Part shown: positions 1 through 10,633 of the stretch, one piece after another
Numbering within the stretch: the stretch's first letter is position 1
How the letters are laid out: the number at the start of each line of letters is the position of its first letter
Assembly (NCBI GenBank): GCA_019925795.1
Contig: CM034300.1
Span: 74,131,021-74,195,020 of the forward strand
From: Dendrobium chrysotoxum
Lineage: Eukaryota > Streptophyta > Magnoliopsida > Asparagales > Orchidaceae
Direction: 5' to 3'
DNA: 64,000 nt
The notes under the pieces: model-generated
What the model was told of the DNA's origin: nothing
Seen by the model: the letters and a program-made list of their open reading frames with translations, nothing else
Database searches by the model: none
Translations under genes and position numbers: made by a program

Positions 1-543
1 CTCCAGCTGAATATGAAGTCGCTATAATCCCTTCCATCATCTTAATTGAGAAGTACTGCAGCACAACAAACCAACATTTCACTAGAAAAACTACCCCATC
101 TGACAATTTAAGTTAAGCAAAACCCTCAAAGTTAAAAAAATTTATTAGAATGAAAACAATCAAAGCTCACCGACTCGTTAATAGGCCCAAAGATCTCGTC
201 AACCTTTCCGATCTGCGTCTTGTTTTGAAGATATATAGGGGCATTAAAATAAGGTATCTTCTCATTAGTGAGTTTAGTAACAGCATCACCCTCACAGGCA
301 TGTAGAAACGATGAAACCTCTACAGAAATCGGGAATTAGAATCAAATGCACCAAGCAAAAGCAAAACAACTTAAGAAAAAAAATCGAAATTGATCAGACC
401 AGAAACTAACCCACAACCTCCGACGGCGGCCCTTCGTCTCGAAAACCAAAGCCACCGCGACCTCGGCCACCGCGATCGCCGCCGCCCCTCCCGCCACGGA
501 AACCGCCTCGAAAGCTTCCACGGCCAGAGCTCGGGGGGCGCAT
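1..543 (-). CDS. GAR1: GAR1, H/ACA ribonucleoprotein subunit 1 (5' part, three exons, runs off left edge)
   Basis: GAR1 is a core protein of the nucleolar H/ACA snoRNP that guides pseudouridylation of rRNA. I read three minus-strand exons: 543-411, 319-171 and 55-1, joined across GT-AG introns with phases that fit. The ATG is at 543-541. The first exon encodes an Arg/Gly-rich N-terminus (about residues 5-33, [22 protein letters not shown]), then [20 protein letters not shown], the beginning of the conserved Gar1 core. Exon 2 continues through the core with [20 protein letters not shown] and [10 protein letters not shown]. Exon 3 reads [18 protein letters not shown] up to the window edge. In all, 112 codons are visible. 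The rest of the core and the usual C-terminal GAR domain lie outside. No stop or frameshift is seen. The family match rests on the core wording and is strong. Confidence 0.93.
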
Positions 544-566
544 TTTCCCACTGATATAATGCAAAG

Positions 567-682
567 AAACCCTAGATCAATTGATCCGGAGGTACTGTGT
601 TAGGGGAAGTTGAGCTCTGTTGCCGTTCTCTCTCCCGGGGGCATCGATGACGAGGCGGCGAAGGCGCTGAGGTTTAGGGTTT
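567..682 (-). promoter_or_regulatory. Telo-box motifs upstream of GAR1
   Basis: Two AAACCCTA-type telo-box motifs lie just upstream of the GAR1 start codon: TTAGGGTTT on the plus strand at 674-682 (AAACCCTAA in the gene sense), and AAACCCTAG at 567-575 on the plus strand. Telo-boxes are known to be enriched in promoters of plant ribosomal-protein and ribosome-biogenesis genes, which suits GAR1. The transcription start is not known, so the nearer motif may lie in the 5' UTR. Confidence 0.5.
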
Positions 683-756
683 TATTTAGTCGCTTTTTGT
701 TTATTTTAAAAATATACATATTTTTTAATTTATAATCTAAAAATAAATACAATTAA

Positions 757-999
757 GATTTCATTTGGGACGGCTTTCTTTCTGCTCCTTAAAGCAACTT
801 TTTAGTACAAAAAATTTTAAATTTTATACTAAGAAGCTACTTTAAGAAGCAATAAAAAAGCTGTCCCAAACGAAGTCTTTATTTGGGACAACTTTCTTAC
901 TGCTTTATGAATTAAATTTTTAGTGCATTTTTTAATTAAAAATTTTTATACTAAAAAATTGTTTTAAGAAACAGTAAGAAAGTCATCCCAAACGAAGCC
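757..999. mobile_element. Tail-to-head dimer of the TAA-site MITE family
   Basis: Two copies of a short foldback element lie end to end (757-877 and 875-999). Each opens with a TTTGGGACGGCTTTCTT-like arm and closes with the complementary arm ending GTCCCAAACGAAGTC or GCC. They overlap by three bases (GTC, 875-877), and a TAA lies only at the outer edges (754-756 and 1000-1002). Each monomer is about 120 bp and almost wholly self-complementary. A 3-bp TAA duplication and short A/T-rich loop suggest a PIF/Harbinger (Tourist-like) MITE. Confidence 0.75.
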
Positions 1000-1002
1000 T
1001 AA

Positions 1003-1833
1003 AGCTCTAGGCTTTTGATATTTCTATCATTTCTTTAATTGTAGGTCAAAGTTCTTTTCATATAAATAATGAGGGATTATTTAATTTTTTAAAAAATAGT
1101 TTTTGATAAATTCAATCTGAATCTCTAAACACTTCAAATGATATATACTGACTCCCTCAATTATAAATTATTCAATAGGCAATTAAGTGACTTATTAGCA
1201 TTGAAATTAAATGATATTGGGCTTATTAGATTCATATAATTGAGAGGCACATTTTAAATGTAAGTATAGAAGATTTACAGATTATTTGACCCCTCAAATA
1301 ATCTCGTGAATGTTCTAATCATATTTTAGGTATTTGATTTGGGCTTATTTGAACTTGTATATGAACACTTTGGTGTCTTTGGGCTCATTTGCTTAAATAG
1401 TTCATTTATGCTATAACTTTGCTAAAAATCAGAGTTTGAATGACCCTAAATTTAATTTCAAGAATTTCTAATTCAAATTTTATATTATGATTCATGCTTG
1501 ATCATATTTACCTTTTGTTGACGTATCATTTGACTCTCCTATTTTCAAACATTAATATATATCTTTTAAAAGTCTATAGTATAAAACTATAATTAAAAAA
1601 ATTTATGAGGCATAACAACTCTTTAGACATTTACGTGAACATCTCCTAACGACTGTTAACTAAGTAAAATATCTGCAATCATAATTTGAGCATTTTCTGA
1701 AGTTTGAGGGTTAAGTGGAGCAAAAGGTTATCAAAAAAGTTGGCTTTAAAATGTCTAAATTTATTTTCAATTCGTTGTAATGGTTTTGTTAAGCTCTAAA
1801 AGTGTTAAAATTGAGTTATAATATTAAAAATAA
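1003..1833. other. AT-rich intergenic DNA, nothing recognised
   Basis: Mostly AT-rich sequence with no open frame resembling a protein family, no splice pattern and no repeat that I recognise. It separates the MITE dimer from the MULE-like element. Confidence 0.5.
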
Positions 1834-2762
1834 GAGATATTTATATGCATAACACTTCAAACTATTATAAATACATATTTAACACCAAAACTTTTATATT
1901 TATTAATATACCACATAAAACTCCTCTTTTCATCTATCCTACCGCTTCGTTACAACCCCCCCCCCATCAAAAATCCTGCTTTTCGTCTGCGAGGTTTGCG
2001 AGCAGAGCCTCCTCAACTGCAAATCATTTTACCTTCTCCCCATTCCTCTTCCACATCTCCTCACCAAAGCTCCGATGCACTAAGTAAGCTTCCGCCTTCA
2101 CGACAAACCCCGTTTCCTCCGCCTCCTTGCCGCCCTTTCAGGAGATGAATGGTGAGTCTCTCGTAGTGACCATGGGAGCTCAGCACTATGTATCTCTATC
2201 TGCTATCAAGGAATTTCTACTGTTCATCTTCTTCCTTCTCTGCTCTATCTGTAAGAACAGAAGGAGTAAAATCTTCAAGTACTAGTGCAAATTCCAAAAA
2301 GCATGCAAGTCTAATTATTTCTAAGAATAGAAAGATGGATGAAAGTATCGGGCCTTCAAGCACTTCGGATAAAGTCAAGAAGAGTGCAAGCCCACAGACT
2401 AAGAAGAGAAAAGATGTTGGTAGGAGTGTATCTTCAAGTGCTGAAAATTTTGATGTGAAGTTAGGGTGAAGTTAGGGTGGTGTTTGGTGAGGAAGATCAA
2501 TGTCTTCTTCACGGAATGGGCCGGAGCAGCAGCCGAGATCGTGCCGTCGTCCCTTGTCGAGATCGCTCCCATTCTCCGTGTGTCGTCGCCCCTTGTCGCG
2601 GGCGAAAGCGGTTTAAACGGGGATTTTTGACAGGGCCTTAGACGGAGTGGTAGAATAGATAAAAAAAAGATGGTTTTAAATGATATATTAGTAAATATAA
2701 AAATTTAAGTGTTAAATATGTATTTATAATAGTTTGAAGTGTTATGTACGTAAAAAATGTCA
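1834..2762. mobile_element. MULE-like element with ~100-bp terminal inverted repeats and gene-like cargo (Pack-MULE candidate)
   Basis: The left end (about 1834-1950) and the right end (about 2641-2762) are inverted copies of each other over roughly 100 bp. Both contain CATAACACTTCAAACTATTA, followed by ATAAATACATATTTAACAC and a CTATYCTACC-like inner edge; by eye they are about 85% alike. Long inverted repeats with unrelated, more GC-rich gene-like DNA between them are typical of Mutator-like elements that carry captured gene fragments. No transposase is present. I could not see a convincing 9-11-bp target duplication, so the outer boundaries are good to only a few bases. Confidence 0.65.
2188..2469 (+). 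pseudogene. Gene-like fragment inside the MULE-like element, Lys/Ser-rich
   Basis: This open stretch has low AT content and non-random codon use compared with its surroundings. It reads as a hydrophilic Ser/Lys-rich segment (SANSKKHASLIISKNRK, then PQTKKRKDVGRSVSSSAE) of the kind found in nuclear proteins, and it stops at 2467-2469. There is no convincing ATG for the whole frame. A GTAAG at about 2250 could be an old splice donor. I do not recognise the parent gene. Its position between long inverted repeats suggests a captured fragment rather than a working gene. Confidence 0.4.
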
Positions 2763-2961
2763 ATGAAGACATATCTAGGCCCAACATTAAGCCTAAGATG
2801 GATGGGCCAGGCCGGCCTAACATGCATCTAATAGCACAAACTTTTTTGTAATAACTTTTTAAACCGAAGTGAAATTTGTTTTTAAAAAACAAATAAAAAA
2901 TATTCTAAATGAAATAAAATTTAAAATATTAAAAGCTTTTAGAAAATCCCTAAAAAATTAA

Positions 2962-2966
<5 letters not shown>

Positions 2967-3054
<88 letters not shown>
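2967..3054. repeat. (TA)44 microsatellite
   Basis: An uninterrupted run of 44 TA units, probably highly length-variable. Confidence 0.97.
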
Positions 3055-3058
<4 letters not shown>

Positions 3059-3853
3059 CTTCTTCATCCCTTCAACCATAAATATCCCTCATTGGTAAGG
3101 GGAAATTTAAAAAGTGTAGATAAAATTGGTAATAGCCGCTAGAATTTCTTCATAAATAGTAAAGAGTTTTGATATTATATTGCATATGTAGAATTAGAAG
3201 TGGCAATTATAGGACGCAATCTTTATGGTAGAACTTTGATCTTCCTCCTGAAAGGTGGTTGACATTTTCCATTTGGTCATATTAGATCCAAAAGTAATGA
3301 GGTGTAAGTAGCGATTGAGATTCACAATCCTTATAACGGAGCTCCAATTTTTCTCTTGAAAGCGTGTTGATTATCCCTAAATATTTTTCATCACAAAATT
3401 CCATCTTCTTAATTTTGGGGAGAAATTTAATTTTCAAATGTCCAAATATAGAATTTGTAATATTTCAATTTTCAGTGATTTTCGATGATAAAACAAACAA
3501 GTAGAAAATAATTTAAATTTTGTATAAATTGTAAAAAAAACATCCTGACGACATCACATATTTTTTCATGTCAAAATATTATTATTTAGGAGAGTAGAAA
3601 TTTCAAAAAAATCTACTTATTTTGAACTATCCTCCTCCATTCATCTGTATTAGATGCTAACTTAGGTTATAAGACTTTATTTATCATGATTTTTTTCCTA
3701 ACCCTGTAATCATATTACCGTTAATCTATTCAGTTTTCCTTACTGAACCTTTCTTGCTAACTTGGCTTATAAGGCTTACTTGTATATCATCTATAAACAT
3801 CTTTAGAAAAGAGTGTTTTTGTTTAAGCCTTGCCTGTGCACAAGGATTACTAG
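3055..3853. other. AT-rich intergenic DNA with a faint ~100-bp direct duplication
   Basis: No gene is seen. Around 3200-3380, two successive segments resemble each other loosely (GTGGCAATTATAGGACGCAATC-like and GTAGCGATTGAGATTCACAATC-like, each followed by a CTCCTGAAAG/CTCTTGAAAG block), which suggests an old direct duplication. Confidence 0.35.
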
Positions 3854-3856
3854 TAA

Positions 3857-4092
3857 GGCTTTATTTGGGGCAGCTTTCTTATTATTTTTAAAAGCAGTTT
3901 TTTAGTATCAAAATTTTGTATTAAAAAGCTGCTTTAAGGCTTCGTTTGGAACGTTTTTCTCACTGCTTCTTTAAACAGTTTTAGAATACAAAAGTTAAAA
4001 TTTTTGCACTCGAAAACTGCTTTAAGAAGCAGTAAAAAAGCTGTAACAAACGAAGCCTAAGAAGCATAAAAAAGGCCGTCCCAAATGAAGCC
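3857..4092. mobile_element. Outer MITE of the TAA-site family, interrupted by a second copy
   Basis: The outer copy opens GGCTTTATTTGGGGCAGC and closes GGCCGTCCCAAATGAAGCC. It is flanked by TAA (3854-3856 and 4093-4095). Its right arm is split at 3937 by an inner copy. Without the insert it would be about 113 bp, similar to other members. Confidence 0.85.
3938..4057. mobile_element. Inner MITE nested in the outer copy
   Basis: A 120-bp copy opening GGCTTCGTTTGGAACG and closing ACAAACGAAGCC. It is bounded by its own TAA duplication (3935-3937 and 4058-4060), which derives from the arm of the outer copy. This shows both that the unit is mobile and that it makes a 3-bp duplication. Confidence 0.87.
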
Positions 4093-4325
4093 TAATGATG
4101 AGAGCATTAGATGTTTTCCACTAGTAATGATGACAATAATAAACAACTATTTAGAGACAAATCCAGCAAAGCGAGAATTATAACAAAGTGCAAGAGAGAA
4201 AGGAAGGTTGTTAGGTCTTTTTGTTTATCAACTTGGTGGGCAGCATGTCACTGCCAACAAAGTGCTAATGATAACAAAAGGATCTTTTTTTTTTTTTGTT
4301 TTTTTTTTACAAATTATTTGTCTTA

Positions 4326-4454
4326 GGCTTCATTTGGGAAAGCTTTCTTATTGTTTTCTGAAGCAAATTTTTAGTACAAATTTTTTTAGTTTAAAAATTT
4401 TTTGTACCAAAAAACTGCTTCAGAAATCAATAAGAAAGTCATCCCAAATGAAGC
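4326..4454. mobile_element. MITE, TAA-site family
   Basis: The arms GGCTTCATTTGGGAAAGCTT and the complementary CATCCCAAATGAAGC flank a loop containing mirrored TTTTTAGTAC and TTTTTGTACC words. TTA precedes it at 4323-4325; the right duplication is not clear. Confidence 0.75.
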
Positions 4455-5113
4455 AATTCCACTCAGCTGGATGTTTTATTTTATAGAGTTCTATAGATGG
4501 TGATTGAACACAACATGACTCCATTTGTTTTTTTTTCTTTCGTTTATGGAGGGTTGAGTTGATGATCTTTGTTAATTAACTTTCTAATGCATTCTACTAG
4601 GGGTGTCAATTTATGAAATGACTCGAACCTAACCCAGAAAATTCAATTTCAGATCAACCCGTTTAAAAAATAGGTCGGGTTCAGATTCTAGTTCTTGTTT
4701 TTTATATATCTATGGTGGAATAAGATGCTTTAATGCTTATTATTTTGTAGCAGAATTTATATAATATTTTTCTAAAAATAATTTAAGAAGATTTTTTTTG
4801 ATAAGTTTATTATTATGTCCCTTATTTTTATAAAGCATTATGGGTTATCTTATTTTGATGTAAATATGATTGGAATTTGAGAAGGATCAATAGAACTTAT
4901 TTCATGTTTTATTTGATTAAAATTTTTAAAAAGAGCTTTTATTTTGAGGTTCATCTTCATAAAGGTGAGAGAAATTCACCTTCTTAAAGGTGAAATGTGA
5001 CTATGTGAGGATTAACTATGAAGGATTTTTTTTTTCATGTTTACTTTTTCTCTAAAATAATAATATAATAATATAAATTAATAAAGTGATAGTTAAAATG
5101 TTATTTTTATTAA
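4455..5113. other. Intergenic; short gacccg/gggtcgg-rich repeat fragment at about 4599-4700
   Basis: AT-rich DNA without genes. At 4599-4700, AGGGGTGTCAATTT leads into words such as AACCCGTTT and GGTCGGGTTC, a pattern common in plant non-autonomous DNA transposons. A related, longer stretch lies at about 15970-16375. Confidence 0.35.
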
Positions 5114-6078
5114 GGGAATTTACATGCATATCACAAAATTTCTATATATTCATATATCTAATATTTATATTTACTTTTATATTATTTTACGGGTAGTTAG
5201 GTTGGTTGAAAAATGAGCACAATGTATTTGAAATATTTTGCAGTTATTTGGATGAGTGTAAAAGAAATGCAAGTGATTAAGTATTTTTATTTGACTTAAA
5301 GTAAAATGAATGCAGTATAAAGTAAAAAAATATTGATGGTCGGTGGCCGACAATCACGATGGTGGTCAACGATGGGGGAGATTGTGGCCAGAGGTGACGG
5401 TTGGCAATGGTGGGAGGTTTCTAGTAGCGACAATGGCTGGTGGCGGTGGTGATAGTGGCTACTGGTGTTGACGATGATGGTGGGAGGCAAGGGGTATGGC
5501 GGGAATGGCGGGCCATGGGTGTTGGTCAGCGGTGATGGTCTGCAACGGGTGGCAGCGGTTGTGGTGGCAACTGAAGGCGAGTGATGGCGGCCAGCGATGG
5601 CGTCAGGCAAAGTAGTGATGGTGGCAAAAGAAGAAGGGGTGGGCGGTGGCTAGCGACCAAGGGGATGGTTATGATAATGAGCAGTTGGGCGGTCGACAAT
5701 AATGGCAATAAATTTATGGTGTATTTGGAAATCGCCCAAATCGATCGAATTCCAAATACACCAACTTTACACTAGAGTGTGCATTCCAAATCCATCAAAA
5801 TTTTACCATACATTTATTTTACTTTAAATCAAATATCAATATTCTTAAAACTCCTGTATTTAAAATATTTTTCACCCATTTTACTTCAAACCAAATAACC
5901 CCTTAGTATTTAAATCACTTCAAAGCATGTGCATAAAAATTTATGTTTTACTTTAAATAAGCTAATATTAATTGTATTTTTAATGGTATTTAAAAATTTA
6001 AGTGTTACATAGATAAACAAATAATTTAAATATTATATATGTAAATACATAAAAAATTTATGATATGTATGTAAATCC
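5114..6078. mobile_element. Second MULE-like element with long nested inverted repeats
   Basis: The left end (GGGAATTTACATGCATATCA) and the right end (reverse complement GGATTTACATACATATCATA) form an inverted repeat that continues for at least 60 bp. The flanks TTATTTTTATTAA (5101-5113) and TTCTTTCTATTAA (6079-6091) look like an imperfect target duplication. A second, inner inverted repeat (about 5230-5325 against 5795-5905, with GACTTAAAGTAAAATGAATG-like words) encloses a GGT/GGC-rich core at 5335-5700. The outer ends resemble those of the element at 1834-2762, so both may belong to one family. No transposase is seen. Confidence 0.5.
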
Positions 6079-6351
6079 TTCTTTCTATTAATTGCTTTTG
6101 ATAAAAATGGCACTCTTTACAATTCAAATTAATACAAGAACTGATTATGTAACTGACTTCCCATAAAAAACAAAAAGAAATAATTAAATTCACTATTAAA
6201 AAAACAAAACTATTTGTAAAATTCAGTTCCAATCATATTCAAACACATAAATGAAAAAAAAATTCTTTTAATTGAGAATCACAAAAATATAATTTCAGTC
6301 AAATAAACATTAAATATTACTCATAAAACATTCTCAGATTTTCAAATATAA

Positions 6352-6470
6352 GCTTCATTTGGAATGATTTTCTTGCTGCTTCTTGAAGCAGCTTTTTAGT
6401 ATCAAAATTTTAATTTTTGTACTAAAAATTTGATTTAAGAAACAGTAAGAAAGCCGTCCCAAACAAAACC
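6352..6470. mobile_element. MITE, TAA-site family
   Basis: About 119 bp with complementary arms (GCTTCATTTGGAATGATTTT and AAAGCCGTCCCAAACAAAACC-like). TAA precedes it at 6349-6351; the right side has diverged. Confidence 0.75.
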
Positions 6471-6904
6471 ATTATGGCAAATTATTGGCATCAATTATTT
6501 TGGTTGATAAAAAATTCATGAGATGAAAATATATTAAATTTACACTTCAACCCTCAATATTAAAATAAATAATAATAATAATAAAGGCTTATTGACATGT
6601 GATTGGGCCCATATTCTTTTTTTTACTAGCAAATAATAATAGAACTCATTGTCTTTTTGCTTTTGCTTTGCAATTTTCTACTTAGTGGAATCTCTACCTG
6701 TTTCAATGATAACTGCTATTACATAATTTATATCATACTAAAGTGCTCACATGGTATTATCATGGTGTTGTTTTCATCAATGTTTGCTCAAATTAATCTG
6801 AAAAAAATATGTGGAATTATTTGTTATGTTTCTGTTTGTATACTTATATCTTTTCAAAGTGGCAGAAATAGAATTTTTACTGTGCTTTGTACTTGCACTA
6901 AATT
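6471..6904. other. AT-rich intergenic DNA, nothing recognised
   Basis: It contains a short AAT microsatellite near 6569 and no supported gene. An 84-codon open frame at 6657-6911 has no family resemblance. Confidence 0.4.
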
Positions 6905-7193
6905 AGAGTAAGTCCAGCCGATTTGTGAGCCGTCTTGAGCTCAGCTCGATAAATAACTAGTAAGCCGTGTTCAATGAGCTAACGAATCAAGCTTGCGCCA
7001 GCCTAGACTTGGACTCACTAGCTTGTGAACTTGCTCGTTTAAAAATTATTAATGTAAAATAACTTAAAATATATTAGAATTCAATATAAAGCTATTAAAA
7101 ATTATATTACTTTTTTATCAAGTGGTTTTTATTATTTATCTTCTAATTTTTTATTTTTACTAATCTTATTATAATAGTTATTTGAATCATAAT

Positions 7194-8222
7194 TGATACA
7201 TCCTCAAAAATTATCTTGATCGGGCACGAATCTCGAGGCGAAATCAAGTAGGAAACTTCCAAATTTTAAATTGGGACAATATGAACTCCAATTTCAGCAA
7301 GCTTACAGTCATACTACACTCGGAAATACGAACCCAAGATCGGAGATCGCTCTTGCCTCCTTGCTCCTCCTCGACCAACATTGGAGTTCCGATGGATCAC
7401 CGCCTAACGCCCTGAGCTCCGCCGGACCACCGCCTGACGTCCTCAGCTCCGCCGGACCACCTCCTGACGCCCTGAGCTCCACTAGACCACCACCTGATGT
7501 CCTCAACTCCGCCGGACCACCGCCTGATGCCCTGAGCTCCGCCGGACCACCACCTGACATCCTTAACTCCGTCGGACCACCGCCTGACATCCTGAGCTCC
7601 GCCAGACCACCACCTGACGTCTTCAGCTCCGTCGGACCACCGCTTGAAGCCCTGAGCTTCCCCAGACCACCACCTAACATCCTCAGCTCCGTCGGACCAC
7701 CACCTGTTGCCCTGAGCTCCGCCGGACCACCACCTGAAGTCCTCAGCTCCGTCGGACCACGATGCTCTGAGCTCTACTAGACCATCATATGACGTCCTCA
7801 GCTCCGCCAGACTACCACTTGAGGACCGGATTTCTACCGGATCATCACCTAATGCCCAGAGTTCTTTCGGACAGCCACATAAGGCTCGGGTTCTACCAGA
7901 CCACCACCTGAGGCCCAGAATTCTGCCAGATCACCGGGTGACCCTGAAGTTCCACCAGAGTGACGTCAGATTTTCATATACCCCCAGTTTTCACCATATA
8001 TTTGATACTTGTAATCTAATCTCCCTTGGAGGCGAGTCAGCCTACTATAACCTGCTCAAGTTCCAGTTGATTCATTTCAACTGGAATAGGCCCCATGGTT
8101 TTTCCCTTTTCCAGGATTTTTCACGTAAAAATCTTATGTTCTCTGCGTGTAAGCTGGATATCCGTGCAATGCTAAGATGTAGAATTCTAACTCTATCACC
8201 GCGTATATTCTAGCCCGCAACA
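7194..8222 (+). mobile_element. Solo LTR, family of E1-E3 (TSD ATAAT)
   Basis: It opens TGATACATCCTCAAAAATTA, followed by TTGATCGGGCACGAATCTCG as in the LTRs of E1 and E2. It ends GCCCGCAACA. A 5-bp direct repeat ATAAT flanks it (7189-7193 and 8223-8227). There is no PBS, gag or second LTR beside it, so it is a solo LTR made by LTR-LTR recombination. Its middle (7380-7930) is a minisatellite of about 36-bp units (CCGGACCACCGCCTGACG-type). Confidence 0.93.
7380..7930. repeat. Minisatellite within the solo LTR
   Basis: Roughly 15 degenerate units of about 36 bp, each with GCCGGACCACC, GCCTGACG and a CTGAGCTCC-type word. The Pro-rich open frames on both strands here are by-products of the repeat. 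Confidence 0.85.
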
Positions 8223-8383
8223 ATAATCATTTTCTCATTTTAATAATAAACGAGTCGGCTTGTGAGTCGACTCGAACTCGTAGATTTAAGCAAAAGCTGG
8301 AGCATGAACTCAATTAATTAATCAAGCGCAAGCTCAAGTTAGAAGTGACTCGAATTAGGCTCGACTTGTGTACACCCATCCCC

Positions 8384-9676
8384 TGAACCTTTCTTGCTCC
8401 CCTTTCACTCTAATGCATGTGATCTTCCAAAATTATCATAATGCATATGTGGATCATGATCAACATGTGCATAATTTTTATTCGGTGAGAGTGGAAAAAT
8501 ATATCCTGATAAAAAATTGCTCAAATAAATTTAAATTTTTTAAATTATTACATTATTTTTAAAGAATAATATATAAAAAATTACATTATATTTATCTCAA
8601 AATAAATCAAATAATTATACTTTTATTCTAATCTATCTCATGTGAAAAGCTTTTTCAAATTGCTCAATATTAGAGGCATTTTTATGTGGAATTTATAATT
8701 AATTATTTAATATAATTAAATTATTAATGATATTTAAGTGTAATACAATTATTAATGACATTGTTTAAGTTTAATATAATTATTAATGATATTAATATTA
8801 GTCACCCGACTATTTAAGTGTAATATCAACTACCTGATATTAACAAACCACCGTCGTCTGACTATCAAATAATGTTGATATCCGCCATTGCTAATACGGC
8901 TGATGGTAGCCATCAACAATAATACAGAGCTGATGGCGGCCATCAACAATAATACAGACACACATCAATGCTAAGAAGACCAATGCATGTTATTGATAGC
9001 AATAACAACATATGTCATTACCGATAAAGTTGACTCAGATGTATGTCGTTGTCAATAAAGTTGACGCACATCATTGATACGAACATCAATAGCAATAATG
9101 ACATATCATTACATTAGCAAGACTACAAGACCAATGCATGTTATTGCTATTTTGATGAAAGTCAAATCTTCTATCCTGACAGAGGGAAGTCACTAAGTTA
9201 TTGAGAGGAGTCTGTCAATTTGAATAGAATAAGGCGTTGACTTGGCTAGAGGAAGCCACCGACTTAATTGAAAGAAGTTGCTAGCTTGGCTAGAAGAAGT
9301 CACACCTTGGTTGGAAGAAGTAGCCAATTTGAGCGAATTCTCTTTTAATATGACAAGTTCATCATAATTTGAACTGAATCGGTTTTATTTAAATCTGACT
9401 CTTAAGATATTTGACACGATGAGGAGTTGTATATGAAAGAATGTGTGTTAAAAAAAAGAATATAAAGTCTTGTGCATCAAAATAAATTGTTATTATATAT
9501 AAGATGAGCGTAATATCTTTTTTTCTTTTGAACTTAAAAAACAAAATCTTTCTCTTAAACTTAATTAAATATCTAATTACTCTCAATATGCAGGATTGTT
9601 TATTAATATTAAGATTAAAATACTATATTGTAACTCATTAGTTTTTTTTCTTAATAAGTTAGCTTTTAATATAGAT
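8384..9676. other. Intergenic DNA with small imperfect repeats
   Basis: No gene is seen. At about 8907-8965, two copies of a ~31-bp unit (GGCGGCCATCAACAATAAT-type) stand side by side. ACCAATGCATGTTATTG recurs near 8981 and 9130. At 9170-9330 a loose ~27-bp unit (TTGGCTAGAAGAAGTCAC-type) repeats several times. Confidence 0.45.
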
Positions 9677-9679
9677 TAA

Positions 9680-9799
9680 GGTTTTGTTTGGGACGGCTTT
9701 TTTATTGCTTCTTAAAGTAGCATTTTAGTACAAAATTTTTAATTTTTCTACTAAAAAACTGCTTTAAGAAGCAATTAAAAAGTCGTCACAAACGAAGCT
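9680..9799. mobile_element. MITE, TAA-site family
   Basis: A 120-bp copy with arms GGTTTTGTTTGGGACGGCTT and CGTCACAAACGAAGCT, flanked by TAA at 9677-9679 and 9800-9802. Confidence 0.87.
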
Positions 9800-10633
9800 T
9801 AAAAAAGAGAGAGAAAGCTTAATAATTGGATGAATTAATATAATATATATATTCAGCTAAACATAATATGATATATAAGTATTTTCTGGGCCATTAAGAT
9901 GAGTGCACTTTCATGCAGCTCACCTTATTCCCCACCAATAGCATCTCATTAAATTAGAGCCCAACCTAACTGGGGTTCAGAAAAAAGGTCCTAATCTAGG
10001 TTCCTAAAGGAAATAAGGAATTCGTTAGAAAGATCTGAGGTGTATAGGTGGGGTCCACGCGGCGTGTAGCCATTTTCTTATATTTTCTCTTTGGCACGAG
10101 TTGGTGCAACTGCACGTGCGGATAAACGGGCGTCAGCGAGAACAGAATACCTATTTTCCGCATGCGGATCCAATGCTTGGAGCCGTACGATAACGACGTG
10201 GGCACATCGTGTCCGTTGGTGGGTTGGAGTCGCATGAGGAATGCTTGAACGGCGGGGACAGCTTCAAGCCGAAAGCGCCACCGCCCATAAAAAACTATTC
10301 TGAATTATTCAGAAAGAATGCGTGGGACCCATTTTTTGAGTGATGTTGCCGCCCTCAAAATTGGGAGAGGCCATAGTGGGTCCCACTTCTACTAGAACAT
10401 ATGTTTGCGCCGGCTGCTAGCTTCGGCTCGGCTCAGATTGGCTCGAGGCCGCAACTTGGGTTTTATCGAATTAAATATTGAAAAAAGGTTTGTTTACTTT
10501 TGATTGAGAAATTTTGAATATATATATATATAAATCATTATTTTTTTTAAAAATTTTGAGATCTCCTACAACTATTATAAAAAATTACAACTCATATGAT
10601 ACAAAAATAAAAAGCCTAACAAAGTACAATGAA

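Larger units (their letters stand above)
6905..8380. mobile_element. GCTCGA-rich DNA element split by a solo LTR
   Basis: DNA rich in words such as GAGCTCAGCTCG, CTCACTAGCTTGTGAAC and GACTCGAACTCG occurs on both sides of the solo LTR at 7194-8222. The right part ends GACTTGTGTACACCCATCCC, and TGTACACCC is a usual end of such plant elements. Similar elements lie at 17458-17955 and 48035-48420. They are probably non-autonomous DNA transposons. The boundaries are approximate. Confidence 0.45.

Noticed and set aside
342..551. 69-codon minus-strand open frame
   Set aside because: It is a different frame of GAR1 exon 1; the spliced GAR1 reading explains this DNA.
7271..7780. 169-codon Pro-rich open frame, with a Gly-rich frame on the other strand
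   Set aside because: It is wholly explained by the ~36-bp minisatellite of a solo LTR; the frame begins and ends with the repeat and no family matches.
9990..10400. GC-richer block as a possible gene start
   Set aside because: No exon-like sequence follows before the solo LTR; kept only as an unexplained spacer.
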